DNA of 64,000 bases. It comes from Pleurocapsa minor GSE-CHR-MK 17-07R (GTDB lineage Bacteria > Chloroflexota > Anaerolineae > Aggregatilineales > Phototrophicaceae). The notes under the pieces were generated by a model. It did no database searches, was not told the origin of the DNA, and was given only the letters and a program-made list of their open reading frames with translations. This document shows, piece after piece, positions 54,549-63,412 of the stretch. Made by a program: the position numbers and the translations under genes. How positions within the stretch are numbered: position 1 is the stretch's first letter; every line of letters starts with the position of its first letter. The stretch lies in the NCBI GenBank assembly GCA_019359125.1, contig JAHHHY010000002.1, forward strand, positions 496,001 to 560,000, given 5' to 3'.

Positions 54549-54887
54549 ATGACAGAACCGATTACCTATGACGACTTTGCGAAGGTGGATGTGCGCTGCG
54601 GGGAAATCGTGGAGGTGCAGGACTTTCCCCGCGCCCGCAATCCTGCCTACAAGGTGAGGGTGTATTTTGGCGAGGAGATTGGCCATCGCTGGTCATCCGC
54701 GCAGATCACCAGTTACGACAAAGACTGGCTGATCGGCCAGCAGGTCATCGCGGTGGTGAATTTTGCGCCGAAGAATATCGCCGGATTCCTGTCGGAGTGC
54801 CTGATTCTGGGCGTGCCAACGGAGGAAGGCATCGTGAGCATTCTCCAGCCCAGCAAGAAAGCGGTGGTGGGCGCGAAGATGTTCTAG
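54549..54887 (+). CDS. csaA: CsaA-like tRNA-binding-domain protein
   Basis: The 112-residue protein is a single OB-fold tRNA-binding domain. Conserved pieces include YDDFAKVDVRCGEIVEVQDF, RARNPAYKVRVYFG, WSSAQIT and VVNFAPKNIAGFLSECLILG. It matches CsaA in both length and motifs. CsaA dimers act as export chaperones in Bacillus and can bind RNA-like ligands. GGGAG precedes the ATG. Its end is 4 bp from the convergent prmC gene. Confidence 0.9.
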   Translation: MTEPITYDDFAKVDVRCGEIVEVQDFPRARNPAYKVRVYFGEEIGHRWSSAQITSYDKDWLIGQQVIAVVNFAPKNIAGFLSECLILGVPTEEGIVSILQPSKKAVVGAKMF

Positions 54888-54891
54888 CCGC

Positions 54892-55752
54892 CTACGGCAT
54901 CAGCATGTGCAGGTGACGGTCATGGCCCGCGTAGTCATAGATGATGTGCGCGGCCAGATCGTCACCAAAGCGTTCCCGCGCTGCGGCCAGCACGTCAGCG
55001 CCCTGTCCCGCCCCGAATTCCAGCAGCGCCAGCCCGCCAGGTCGCAGCACGCCGCGCATCTGCCCCAATAGCTCACGAATCAGATCCAGCCCGTCGATGC
55101 CGCCATCCAGCGCCAGCATTGGCTCATGTCGGCTGACATCCAGCTCTTGCACGACATCCCGCGGGATATAGGGGAGGTTCGCCATCAGCAGGTCCAGCCT
55201 GACCGACTGCGCGATCAGCGGCTCCAGCAGGCTGCCGTGATGCCAGGTGATACGCCCGCTCACGGCGTATTTTTCGGCATTTTGCTGCGCGACGGCCAGC
55301 GCATTTCCCGACACATCCACGGCATGCACGTGCGCCAGCGGCCGATGCTTCGCAAACGTGACCGCCAGCGCGCCGCTGCCGGTGCCGATATCGGCCGCGC
55401 TGACCGGCTGATTGACAGGCGCGAAGGCCAGCGCCGCCTCCAGCAGCAGCTCTGTCTCCGGTCGCGGAATCAGCACCGCAGGCGTGACGATCAGGTCGAG
55501 GTCAAAGAATCCCCGATGACCGAGCAGATAGGCGATTGGCTCTCCGTCTGATGCGCGGGCGACCAGGTGCTGAAATGCCGTGTACTCGGCATCTGTCAGC
55601 AGGTGCTCAGGATGGGCGAACAAATAGGGGCGGTCCCTGCCCAGCACATGGCACAGCAGCAGGTCGGCATCCAGCGCGGGGGTGGGGGAGCTGGACGCCA
55701 GGCGAGCTATCGCGTTTTTGCGCACATGATAAATCGTGTTTGGGCTGTCCAC
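54892..55752 (-). CDS. prmC: Peptide chain release factor N5-glutamine methyltransferase
   Basis: The 286-residue enzyme methylates the GGQ glutamine of RF1 and RF2. The N-terminal helical domain has DADLLLCHVLGRDRPYLFAHPE. The SAM site reads DIGTGSGALAVTFAK and the catalytic motif is NLPYIP. IPRPETELLLEAAL is the PrmC-specific segment. The start is a GTG at 55752. No release factor gene is in the window. Confidence 0.93.
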   Translation of the reverse strand: MDSPNTIYHVRKNAIARLASSSPTPALDADLLLCHVLGRDRPYLFAHPEHLLTDAEYTAFQHLVARASDGEPIAYLLGHRGFFDLDLIVTPAVLIPRPETELLLEAALAFAPVNQPVSAADIGTGSGALAVTFAKHRPLAHVHAVDVSGNALAVAQQNAEKYAVSGRITWHHGSLLEPLIAQSVRLDLLMANLPYIPRDVVQELDVSRHEPMLALDGGIDGLDLIRELLGQMRGVLRPGGLALLEFGAGQGADVLAAARERFGDDLAAHIIYDYAGHDRHLHMLMP

Positions 55753-55763
55753 TCATGCACCTA

Positions 55764-56465
55764 TCACAGCGCAGATGCAAATGTCGCCAGGCGGGCCGCC
55801 GCATTTTCGGTCATCGGCTGGCCGTGGCCAAAGCAGATGATGTCTGGTTGCAGCGATGCCAGTCGTTTGGCCGACTGTTTCGCAGCGGCTTTGTCGGCCG
55901 TGAAGGCGCTGAAGCCAATGCGCAGGCCCCACGGCGGCAGGTCTGCCAGCGCGTCGCCGCAAATCAGGACTTTGCGTTCTGGCTGCCACAGCGCAATCTG
56001 GCCAGGGGTGTGGCCGGGCGCAAAGACGACGCGCAGGCCGCCAAAGCTTTCGGCGATGGTCTCGTTGTCGGCCACGTCGCGGTCAACCGGCGTGCCGGGC
56101 ATGGTTTGTGGCGGGCCAGACATCATCCGGTTGACAAAGTTCAGCGATTCGCGCGGCGGCATCACGACGGGCGCCTTGCCTTCCACCATGGGCCGCTCGA
56201 CAAACGAGGCGATAACCTCGGCGCCGGTAGCCTGTTTCAGGGCGGGCAGGCTGCCAACGTGGTCCGGGTGTGCATGCGTGATGATGATGCGGCGCACCTG
56301 TCCTGGCGCGTGTCCGTGTTCGGCGAGCTGCTTCAGGATTTTGCCCCCGGCACTGCTGATGCTGCTGTCGATCAGCGTCAGGCCGCCATCACTGTCCACT
56401 GTGAGGTAGACGCGGCCGACCAACAGCCCGGAAAACGTGAAAAGCCCGTCCGTAATTTGTTTCAT
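55764..56465 (-). CDS. MBL-fold metallo-hydrolase
   Basis: The 233-residue protein has the zinc-binding HAHPDHVG motif (His-x-His-x-Asp-His) near residue 62. A further His lies in FAPGHTPGQIALW, an Asp in ICGDALAD and a final His in CFGHGQPM. The full two-metal set is present. Substrates in this broad family vary (glyoxalase II-like, lactonase, others). It lies between an EamA exporter and prmC on the same strand. Confidence 0.88.
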   Translation of the reverse strand: MKQITDGLFTFSGLLVGRVYLTVDSDGGLTLIDSSISSAGGKILKQLAEHGHAPGQVRRIIITHAHPDHVGSLPALKQATGAEVIASFVERPMVEGKAPVVMPPRESLNFVNRMMSGPPQTMPGTPVDRDVADNETIAESFGGLRVVFAPGHTPGQIALWQPERKVLICGDALADLPPWGLRIGFSAFTADKAAAKQSAKRLASLQPDIICFGHGQPMTENAAARLATFASAL

Positions 56466-56528
56466 CGCTGGCCTCGCTGCTGCGTGTGCGTTGTTGCGAA
56501 CAGATTGTAGCCCAATGTCCGGCTGCGG

Positions 56529-57458
56529 CTAGTCTCTGGCATGGGTCTGATGCAGCAGTACCAGCGCAGCCACGATCATGGCGCTGCCGACGATTTGCAG
56601 GATGCTGATGCTTTCCCCGAGAAAAACGACTGAGCCGGCAAAGCCGAACACCGGAATCAGCAGCAGGAACAGCGCCGCCCGCGACGCAGGCAGCCGCTTC
56701 AGCGCAAACAGGTAGCACAGGAAAGCGGCCGCATACTGCACCACACCCGTCAGCGCCGCGAATGCCCACTGTGCAGGCTGGATGTGCGAGACATCCTGCC
56801 AGCCCTGCACGAGGCTGCTGACTGCCATGACCGTGATCGCGCAGGCCAGACCGAAGGTCTGCTGCGAGGCGGCCAGCGGCACCGGATGCAGGCTGAACAC
56901 GCTTTTTCGGCTGAAGATGACATATAGCGAGGCGGCCAGCACCGCGCCCAATTCCAGCAGGTCTCCGGTGATGCTGGCCGCACCGCCCCCGGTCTCCGCA
57001 TAGGCTGTCGAGACGATGATCGTCCCGGCGATGGCCATGCCCGCCAGCAGCCACGCCCGCACCCGCACAATTTCCCTGAGAAAGACCGCCGCAATCGCCA
57101 TCACGAAAACGGGCTCCAGCGTGCCAATCACACTGGCGTTGCTGGCCGACGTGAGCTGAAGTCCCACTGCCCCCAGCACATAGGCCAGGCCAGGTTCCAG
57201 CAGGCCTGGCCAGCCATGCAGCAGCAGCGCCGGATGATACGGGGCTCTCACCACCAGGGTCGCCAGCCACAGCACGGCGATGCTGGCGGTAAGCTGCGTC
57301 ACCAGCAGCGGCAGCGGCGGAAAAACACCCAGGGCAGCCTTGCTCATCACGGTGCCCATGCCCCAGCACGCTGCCGAGCCGATCATGAGCACGGCACCAG
57401 TCTGCGCGTTAGTCCATGTCTGATAGCCGGTTAGAACTTTTACGAGACCGTTTGCCAT
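56529..57458 (-). CDS. EamA/DMT-family transporter controlled by a divergent CGNR regulator
   Basis: The 309-residue protein has ten membrane segments in two EamA repeats (SAACWGMGTVMSKAAL and GAVLAASLYVIFSRKSVF mark their starts). It is divergent from a CGNR regulator, with a long palindrome between the genes. This is the usual arrangement for an exporter under local control. The substrate is unknown. The MBL hydrolase gene follows after 63 bp. Confidence 0.88.
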   Translation of the reverse strand: MANGLVKVLTGYQTWTNAQTGAVLMIGSAACWGMGTVMSKAALGVFPPLPLLVTQLTASIAVLWLATLVVRAPYHPALLLHGWPGLLEPGLAYVLGAVGLQLTSASNASVIGTLEPVFVMAIAAVFLREIVRVRAWLLAGMAIAGTIIVSTAYAETGGGAASITGDLLELGAVLAASLYVIFSRKSVFSLHPVPLAASQQTFGLACAITVMAVSSLVQGWQDVSHIQPAQWAFAALTGVVQYAAAFLCYLFALKRLPASRAALFLLLIPVFGFAGSVVFLGESISILQIVGSAMIVAALVLLHQTHARD

Positions 57459-57475
57459 ATAACCATTTGTTGTAT

Positions 57476-57510
57476 AATTAGACAGTTAGGTAAACTATAA
57501 CTGTCTAATT
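57476..57510. promoter_or_regulatory. Long inverted repeat operator between EamA and CGNR genes
   Basis: AATTAGACAGTTA (57476-57488) and TAACTGTCTAATT (57498-57510) are perfect 13-bp arms with a 9-bp spacer. The element is AT-rich in a GC-rich region. It occupies the promoter region of both divergent genes and is the best candidate site for the CGNR protein. Confidence 0.75.
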
Positions 57511-57539
57511 GAGTATTCAAAAGTTAGAAAGTGATCAGC

Positions 57540-58184
57540 ATGCATAAACGTGATCTGCGCGATGATGACTGGAATCCGGTGGGCGGCGACCCTGCCCTGA
57601 ACTATGGCAATACAGTTGAAATTGACGAAGGTGTGGTCGATGTGGAGTGGCTGCACAGCTACGTGGATGTGGTGTATTTCACCGTGTCCAGCGGCCTGCT
57701 GGCGCCCGATGACGCCGACAGCCTGAATGATGCGCTGCGCTTTGCCAGTGGTGCCGAGCATGAACAGCTTTTTGAGCAGGCGCTGCACCTGCGCCACACC
57801 ATCCGCCAGATTTTTGCGGCACATGCGCAGGGCGAAAAGCCCAGTCCGCTGGATGTGGTCGAGCTGGGGAAATGGCTGGCACAGGCAGGGCAGCTACGCA
57901 AGCTGGGGCTGAAGGATGGCGACGCCCAGTGGATCTGGCGCGACCAGGGCAACCTGCTGGCGCCGTTGTATCGCATCGCGTGGGCGGCCGCCGAGCTGCT
58001 GACGGGCGATCATGTCGATCAGGTGCGCCAGTGTGAGGCTGGGGACTGCGACCTGTTGTTTGTCGATGTCACGCGCAACCACAGCCGCCGCTGGTGCAGC
58101 ATGGACGACTGCGGCAATCGCGCCAAAGCGCGACGGCATTACGAGCGCGTCAAAAAGAAGAAGCAGTCGGCTGGCAGCGGCTAG
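57540..58184 (+). CDS. CGNR zinc-finger regulator with ABATE domain
   Basis: The 214-residue protein has an N-terminal ABATE-like helical domain (GDPALNYGNTVEID onward). A C-terminal CGNR zinc finger is at about 165-210: CEAGDCDLLFVDVTRNHSRRWCSMDDCGNRAKARRHY in outline, giving Cys-x4-Cys and Cys-x4-Cys ligands. Such proteins are mostly transcription factors. A GTG at 57531 is an alternative start. It faces the EamA exporter across the 13-bp-arm palindrome. The stop overlaps the convergent nitrilase gene by 4 bp. Confidence 0.88.
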   Translation: MHKRDLRDDDWNPVGGDPALNYGNTVEIDEGVVDVEWLHSYVDVVYFTVSSGLLAPDDADSLNDALRFASGAEHEQLFEQALHLRHTIRQIFAAHAQGEKPSPLDVVELGKWLAQAGQLRKLGLKDGDAQWIWRDQGNLLAPLYRIAWAAAELLTGDHVDQVRQCEAGDCDLLFVDVTRNHSRRWCSMDDCGNRAKARRHYERVKKKKQSAGSG

Positions 58185-58942
58185 TCCGCCAGGTAGCGGG
58201 GATACCCGCGCTTGGCCGTGTCTGCCGCTGTCAGGTCGATATCGATCGTCACAAACGGGCTGATGGCCGAGGTTTCCGCCAGCACATCACCCTCCGGGCT
58301 GATCACCCACGAGCTGCCGCCGAACAGGCCGTCGGGGCTGACTCGGTTGGTCGAGACGAGGAACGCGCCTGCGATGAATGCCGCAGAGATAGCCCCGGCC
58401 TGCCATTTGGAAAGACTGACCGCTTCAGTGCAGCGCGGAGACACGATCAGGTTGGCGCCCTGCGTGCCCATCTGCCGTGCCGCATGCATGAACCACATAT
58501 CGCTGCAGATCATGAAGCCGGCGCGCATCTCTCCAAGCGTCGTGAGCGGAAAACGCTTGTCGCCCCGGCTGTACCAGCGCGCCTCGAAGAAGCCTGCCTC
58601 GTCGGGTAGATACGACTTGCGCGCCCCGATGTGCGTCGTCCCGTCCTGCCACACAAAGCCCGCGTTATAGATGTTCCCGTCATCGCCTCTGACCAGCGTG
58701 GAGCTGGTCACCATCGGCGCGCTCAGCGCCCCCAGTTCGGCCAGTCCCCGTTCATGAGCCTGAACGATACTTTCCAGCACGGCCTCGTCACGGGTGTCTT
58801 CGATGAAGCTCCACGCGTGAAAAATCAGCTCTGGCAGCACGACCAGGTCGCTTTTTTCCTTTTGGACATGGCGGCGCAGGTCGTGCCACTCCTGCTCAAA
58901 GGCAAAGCGGTCATCTGAAAGCTGGGTGATGGTCACGCGCAT
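58181..58942 (-). CDS. Carbon-nitrogen hydrolase (nitrilase superfamily)
   Basis: The 253-residue protein has the catalytic triad Glu38 (LPELIFHAW), Lys109 (ARKSYLPDEAGFFEA) and Cys146 (FMICSDMWF). The architecture is a single alpha-beta-beta-alpha nitrilase domain. It hydrolyses an amide or carbamoyl substrate; members include omega-amidase and N-carbamoyl amidases. It lies 7 bp after the radical SAM gene on the same strand, so they are probably co-transcribed. Confidence 0.9.
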   Translation of the reverse strand: MRVTITQLSDDRFAFEQEWHDLRRHVQKEKSDLVVLPELIFHAWSFIEDTRDEAVLESIVQAHERGLAELGALSAPMVTSSTLVRGDDGNIYNAGFVWQDGTTHIGARKSYLPDEAGFFEARWYSRGDKRFPLTTLGEMRAGFMICSDMWFMHAARQMGTQGANLIVSPRCTEAVSLSKWQAGAISAAFIAGAFLVSTNRVSPDGLFGGSSWVISPEGDVLAETSAISPFVTIDIDLTAADTAKRGYPRYLAD

Positions 58943-58949
58943 GATCGGC

Positions 58950-60428
58950 TTAGAACCCCGTCGTTTCCGGGCGGCGGTAGTGAATCATGCGTTGCAGCGC
59001 CTTCAGCTCATACGGCCACTGGTAGTAGCCCAGCTTGTAGCGCCAGCCGCTGAGCGCCTTCAGCAGATGCCGATAGTTGCCGTTCAGACGCATATCGGTG
59101 ACTGTGGGATAGTAGGCATTGATCACGCTCTCGAAGCTGCGCACGCGGCGGCGCGTCGAGTCTTTGAACCACGGCGTGCTGGGGTCACGCCGCATCGAGA
59201 ACTTGGCCCATTCTTCGCTGGCCCATTCGTCCAGGCTGGTTGGGAACTTGAAGCCCAGTTTTTCGGCCTCATCCAGCAGGATGCTGCCTTCCTGCGGCAC
59301 GGGCGTGTAGATGTACAGCACCAGCTCGGTGGCCGGATTGATCTGTTTCAGCTTGCGGATGAAGGCGATCGTCTTTTCGATGTCCTCGCGCGGGTCGGGC
59401 GGATTGCCCATCACGAACGACAGCTCCGGCACGATGTTATAGTGCTTCATGCGCTCCACCAGCGCCAGCGTGGCATTGGTGCTGCTCTTGCCGCCCTTGT
59501 TCATGCGCTTCAGCGTCTCGTCGTCGCCGCTCTCCGCGCCCATGAAGATCATCTTGGCGCCGCTGCGCTTCATCTTTTCCCACGACGCATCACTGTAGCT
59601 CATCAGCGTGTCCACACGGCCGAGGCCCCACCACTGAATGCCCTTGTCGGCGATGCGCTCGGAAAACTCGGCCGTGCGCCCTTCGTTGACGAAGAAGTCC
59701 ATGTCGTGGAATTCCAGGCCGTTGATGCCCCAGTTATCCTGCAAATGGGTGACGATACTGGCCACGCGCTCGGCGCTTTCGGGCAGCCAGCGCCGGTTGG
59801 CCAGCGCCACCACCGCGCAAAAGTTGCAGGCAAACGGACAGCCGAAGCTGGTGTTGTGGTTCAGCACGCGTGTGCCCAGGTACGAACTCCCGACATATTT
59901 CGAAACGTCGATGCGGTCATAGGGGAACCACGGCAGGCTGTTCATGGGCACGTTGGGCGCGCGCTCATTCACATGCGGGCCGCCGTTCTTGTAGCCCAGC
60001 GACATAATCTCGGTGATCGCGCCGCCGTGATGCAGCATATCGACAAACTGGCGGAAGGGCGCTTCGCCCTGTCCCTGGATGATGTAATCGACGCAGTCGC
60101 TGTTCAGGATGACTTCGGCGTGCTGGGTGGGGAAATAGCCCCCCCACAGGATGGTCAGATCTGGCAGGGCGGCTTTCACGCGCTTGCATACGGGCACGGC
60201 CTGGCGCAACTGCGGGCCGGGCATCACCGTGACCGCCAGCAGTTTCGACTTGGTAGCGCGTGCGCGCTCGATAATCTTTGCGGCGGGGTCGGCTTCCAGA
60301 TTCCCGTCAATGAATTCCACGTCGTAATCCGCCGCGATTACTGCCGCCACCGCCATCAGGGACAGGGGCAAACGCTGCTTTCCAGGGGACGTGCTGATGG
60401 GATTGTAGAAGAGGACGGTGTGGCGCAT
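58950..60428 (-). CDS. B12-binding-domain radical SAM protein
   Basis: About 492 residues. The N-terminal cobalamin-binding-like domain (SLMAVAAVIAADYDVEFIDGN, then ILWGGYFPTQHAE) is followed by a radical SAM core. The core has the CxxxCxxC cluster in GCPFACNFC and GLEFHDMDFFV. The layout is like BchE, HpnP and related oxidases or methylases. The ATG at 60428 is used because GGGAG precedes it and the domain starts there; a frame to 60488 would extend past the divergent promoter. The product is unknown. Confidence 0.88.
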   Translation of the reverse strand: MRHTVLFYNPISTSPGKQRLPLSLMAVAAVIAADYDVEFIDGNLEADPAAKIIERARATKSKLLAVTVMPGPQLRQAVPVCKRVKAALPDLTILWGGYFPTQHAEVILNSDCVDYIIQGQGEAPFRQFVDMLHHGGAITEIMSLGYKNGGPHVNERAPNVPMNSLPWFPYDRIDVSKYVGSSYLGTRVLNHNTSFGCPFACNFCAVVALANRRWLPESAERVASIVTHLQDNWGINGLEFHDMDFFVNEGRTAEFSERIADKGIQWWGLGRVDTLMSYSDASWEKMKRSGAKMIFMGAESGDDETLKRMNKGGKSSTNATLALVERMKHYNIVPELSFVMGNPPDPREDIEKTIAFIRKLKQINPATELVLYIYTPVPQEGSILLDEAEKLGFKFPTSLDEWASEEWAKFSMRRDPSTPWFKDSTRRRVRSFESVINAYYPTVTDMRLNGNYRHLLKALSGWRYKLGYYQWPYELKALQRMIHYRRPETTGF

Positions 60429-60538
60429 CGCGAGGACTCCCGGTGAACTATTTGCCACAACTGTAAGCGGCTTTCTGCTTCTGCGCAAACACGCTAAACT
60501 TTGGCCTCCATGAAGCGACGGATGACCGACCAGATCAC

Positions 60539-60961
60539 ATGAGCATTCTCACCACCATCGACCTGACGAAAGCGTGGCGCGTCGAGTATTTTGAGCACGA
60601 CCCGGACCTGTACGAATTTGCCTCGGACCCGCAGCCGGTGGCCGATATTTCGGCCTGGTCCGCCGAGCGCAGGTTTGACGACACCTGGGCTGCTCTGCTG
60701 TCGACGACTTTCTTTATCCAGCCGGTCGACGCCTGCATCTCCTACTGGCTCTCGTTTGCCCACACCTGCGCGGAAGTGATCCTGTATATCAATGACCGGC
60801 GCATTGGCCCGTTTTCCGGCGAGGTGCTGGTCGATGTGACCGATTATGTGTGGCTGGACGACAATGTGCTGCAACTTCGTGTGGACTGCGGCGATTGCGC
60901 GTCTGACGGGCAGTTCGGCGAGATTTCGCTGCTGATGACCCCGTGCGACGAGCAGCCCTGA
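60539..60961 (+). CDS. Hypothetical beta-rich protein (jelly-roll-like)
   Basis: The 140-residue protein has a pattern like the sugar-binding jelly roll of glycoside hydrolase family 2: AWRVEYFEHDPDLYEF, ADISAWSAERRFDDTW, then AEVILYINDRRIGPFSGEVLVDVTDYV. Here it stands alone without a catalytic domain. No signal peptide is present. A ten-codon ORF (60510-60542) ends over its ATG (ATGA), so translation may be coupled. Function unknown. Confidence 0.7.
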   Translation: MSILTTIDLTKAWRVEYFEHDPDLYEFASDPQPVADISAWSAERRFDDTWAALLSTTFFIQPVDACISYWLSFAHTCAEVILYINDRRIGPFSGEVLVDVTDYVWLDDNVLQLRVDCGDCASDGQFGEISLLMTPCDEQP

Positions 60962-60983
60962 GCAGGCTTCGCGGGGGTGTGGA

Positions 60984-61013
60984 TTGACGTTATTTTTGCA
61001 ATCCCTGTACAAT
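60984..61013 (+). promoter_or_regulatory. Promoter of miaB
   Basis: TTGACG (60984-60989) and TACAAT (61008-61013) are separated by 18 bp. The miaB ATG lies at 61048. Confidence 0.6.
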
Positions 61014-61047
61014 ACGGCCAACCTGAACGAGTGAAACGGCATACATC

Positions 61048-62436
61048 ATGCGGTATCTGATTCAAACATTTGGCTGCCAGATGAACACGGCAGATTCCCA
61101 GCGCCTCGCTTCTGAACTGGAGCTGATGGGCCATACGGCCACAGACAACCAGCAGGAGGCGGATATCCTGGTGGTGAATACGTGCGTGGTGCGCCAGTCG
61201 GCCGAAGACAAGGCGATGGACTGGATTTACCGCACGCGCCACATGAAGCAGCAGTTTCCCGACAAGGTGGTCGGTGTGATGGGCTGCATGGTGGGCGTGC
61301 GTGACCCGATCAAGCTGCGCAAAAAGCTGCCGCATGTGGATGTCTTCATGGCCCCGAGCGACCCGCAGCCGATGGTCGATTTCCTGAAGGAACGCATGGA
61401 CGAAGGCGAGACGCTGGCGCTGGAAGCTGAGCTGCGCGCCCACCGCGAGCAAATTCAGGACGGCGATATCGTGCTGCCCACGCACGAACAGGGCAGCCTG
61501 ATTTCCGCCCATGTGCCGGTGGTGTATGGCTGTTCACATGCCTGCACGTTCTGCATCATCCCGAACCGGCGCGGCGTGGAGCGCAGCCGCAGCGTGGGCG
61601 AAATTACCGCGCATGTGCGCAGCCTGGGCGCGCAGGGCGTGAAAGAAGTCACCCTGCTGGGCCAGATCGTCGACCGCTATGGCAAGGACATCCCCGACGG
61701 CCCCGACCTGGCCGACCTGCTGCGCGTGATTCACGGCGTGGCCGAGGAAACCGGCATCCTGCGCATCCGCTTTCTGACCAGCCATCCGAACTGGATGAGC
61801 GACCGGATTCTGGATACGGTGGCCGAGCTGCCGCGCCTGATGCCGCAGATTGAAGTGCCGGTGCAGGCCGGTGACGATGCCGTGCTGGAGAACATGAAGC
61901 GCGGCTACACCATCGACCAGTATCGTGCGCTGGTGGGGCGCATCCGCGACCGCATCCCCAATGTCGCCATCCACACCGATATCATCGTCGGCTTTTGCGG
62001 CGAAACCGAAGCGCAGTTTATGGGCACGCACGACCTGCTGGCCGAGCTGAAGCTGGACAAGGTGCATCTGGCGCGCTACAGCCCGCGCCCGAATACCGTC
62101 AGCGAGCGCCGCATGGTCGATGATGTGCCGGAAGAAGAGAAGGAACGCCGCTTCCACGTCATCAACGACTTGCAGGGCCAGATTCAGGCCGAGAAAAATG
62201 CCGTCTATCTGGGCCAGCAGGTGGAAGTGCTGGTGGAAGACCGCCAGCATGGGCGCTGGCGCGGGCGCACGCCGCAGAACAAGCTGGTCTTCTTCGATGA
62301 TGAATCGACCGACTGGCGCGGCAAGCTGGCCAACGTTGAGGTCACCTGGACCGGCCCGTGGAGCATGGTCGCGCGCCTGCCCGGTGCCGAGATGCCCAGT
62401 ATGGCCAGCGAGCCGATCCCGGTTTTCGTGGGTTAA
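61048..62436 (+). CDS. miaB: tRNA-2-methylthio-N6-dimethylallyladenosine synthase
   Basis: The 462-residue enzyme adds a methylthio group to i6A37 of tRNAs. The N-terminal UPF0004 domain has the auxiliary-cluster cysteines in FGCQMNTADS, VNTCVVR and VMGCMVG. The radical SAM cluster is in YGCSHACTFCIIPNRRG. A C-terminal TRAM domain ends the protein (VEVLVEDRQHGRWRGRTPQNKLVFF). All expected motifs are intact. The gene stands alone with its own promoter and terminator. Confidence 0.94.
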   Translation: MRYLIQTFGCQMNTADSQRLASELELMGHTATDNQQEADILVVNTCVVRQSAEDKAMDWIYRTRHMKQQFPDKVVGVMGCMVGVRDPIKLRKKLPHVDVFMAPSDPQPMVDFLKERMDEGETLALEAELRAHREQIQDGDIVLPTHEQGSLISAHVPVVYGCSHACTFCIIPNRRGVERSRSVGEITAHVRSLGAQGVKEVTLLGQIVDRYGKDIPDGPDLADLLRVIHGVAEETGILRIRFLTSHPNWMSDRILDTVAELPRLMPQIEVPVQAGDDAVLENMKRGYTIDQYRALVGRIRDRIPNVAIHTDIIVGFCGETEAQFMGTHDLLAELKLDKVHLARYSPRPNTVSERRMVDDVPEEEKERRFHVINDLQGQIQAEKNAVYLGQQVEVLVEDRQHGRWRGRTPQNKLVFFDDESTDWRGKLANVEVTWTGPWSMVARLPGAEMPSMASEPIPVFVG

Positions 62437-62448
62437 GGTGAGTTGTAT

Positions 62449-62474
62449 GGGCGGAGTGAATCCGCCCTTTTTGT
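62449..62474 (+). terminator. Intrinsic terminator after miaB
   Basis: GGGCGGA-GTGAA-TCCGCCC is followed by TTTTTGTTTT, a strong terminator on the plus strand. Confidence 0.88.
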
Positions 62475-62507
62475 TTTCTTAGGCCTGTTGCAACCGTATC
62501 CGGTTCC

Positions 62508-63305
62508 TCAGCGGTACGCCGACCGAAAGGCCCCCGGTGGCTGGCCGCAGATGCGCGTGAATGCCTCGTAAAAGCGACTTTGTGAGCCGAACCCGACATC
62601 CAGCGCGATGCTGGCGACGCTGGCGTCTGTCAGCACGAGCAGGCGCTGGGCATGCGCCACCCGGTGCTGCGTCAGGTAATCGAGCATGGTGGCCTGATAG
62701 GCGCGGCGAAAGACCTGCATGGCGTAATTCGGGTGCAGGCTGGCTGCCCGCGCGATATCGGCCACGGTGATCGGCTCGGCATAGTTTGCGGCGATGTACT
62801 GTGCCATCTTTTCGGCCGCGTCGGCCACACTTGCGCTGAAAACAGTGCGCGGATAGGCCGTCAGCGCGGCCCGGCGAAACCAGGCTTCCAGCTCCAGCAG
62901 GATGATGCTCTGGAAACGATCCGGTGCCGCGCCCATGTCCTCGGCCCAGCGCCGAAACAGCAGCGTGTCCAGCGCCGACGGCTCGGCTGAAATGATCGGA
63001 TGCCCCTCCATCATGCGGCGCGTGAACGCCGTCGGCAGATTCCAGCGCAGAAACCAGGCCAGCGGCAGCGTGATGCAGGTGAAGCGCGTCTGGGGTGCCA
63101 CGTCGATGAGCTGGTGCGGCATCGCGCCCCAGAAGGCGGCCCGTGCGCCAGCCCCGATGCTGATGTGCGAACCGCCGAACGAATAAGTCAGCCCGCCAGT
63201 CTCCACCAGATTGAGCTCAATTTCGCTGTGGCGGTGGGCGACCTGCATGATTTCGGGGGAGCGCGCCTCGATCGTCAGGCCAAAGGTGCTATGGACAGGC
63301 TGCAT
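62508..63305 (-). CDS. AraC-family transcriptional regulator
   Basis: The 265-residue protein has an N-terminal cupin ligand domain (EIMQVAHRHSEIELNLVETGG). Two C-terminal HTHs follow: ITVADIARAASLHPNYAMQVFRRA, and VASIALDVGFGSQSRFYEAFTRICGQPPGAFR. The ATG at 63305 is chosen since the frame upstream to 63398 runs into the divergent promoter and is not family-like. It is divergent from the PhyH dioxygenase gene, which it probably controls, perhaps in response to a sugar-like ligand. Confidence 0.88.
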   Translation of the reverse strand: MQPVHSTFGLTIEARSPEIMQVAHRHSEIELNLVETGGLTYSFGGSHISIGAGARAAFWGAMPHQLIDVAPQTRFTCITLPLAWFLRWNLPTAFTRRMMEGHPIISAEPSALDTLLFRRWAEDMGAAPDRFQSIILLELEAWFRRAALTAYPRTVFSASVADAAEKMAQYIAANYAEPITVADIARAASLHPNYAMQVFRRAYQATMLDYLTQHRVAHAQRLLVLTDASVASIALDVGFGSQSRFYEAFTRICGQPPGAFRSAYR

Positions 63306-63412
63306 CTTAGGATCTCGGAATAAAATGCAAGGATTCAGGAAGATTATACGCGAAAGTAGTGTTACTTTTAAGGCGTTGCCCGGATCATAGCTCAGCACAG
63401 GATCGCCGCACG

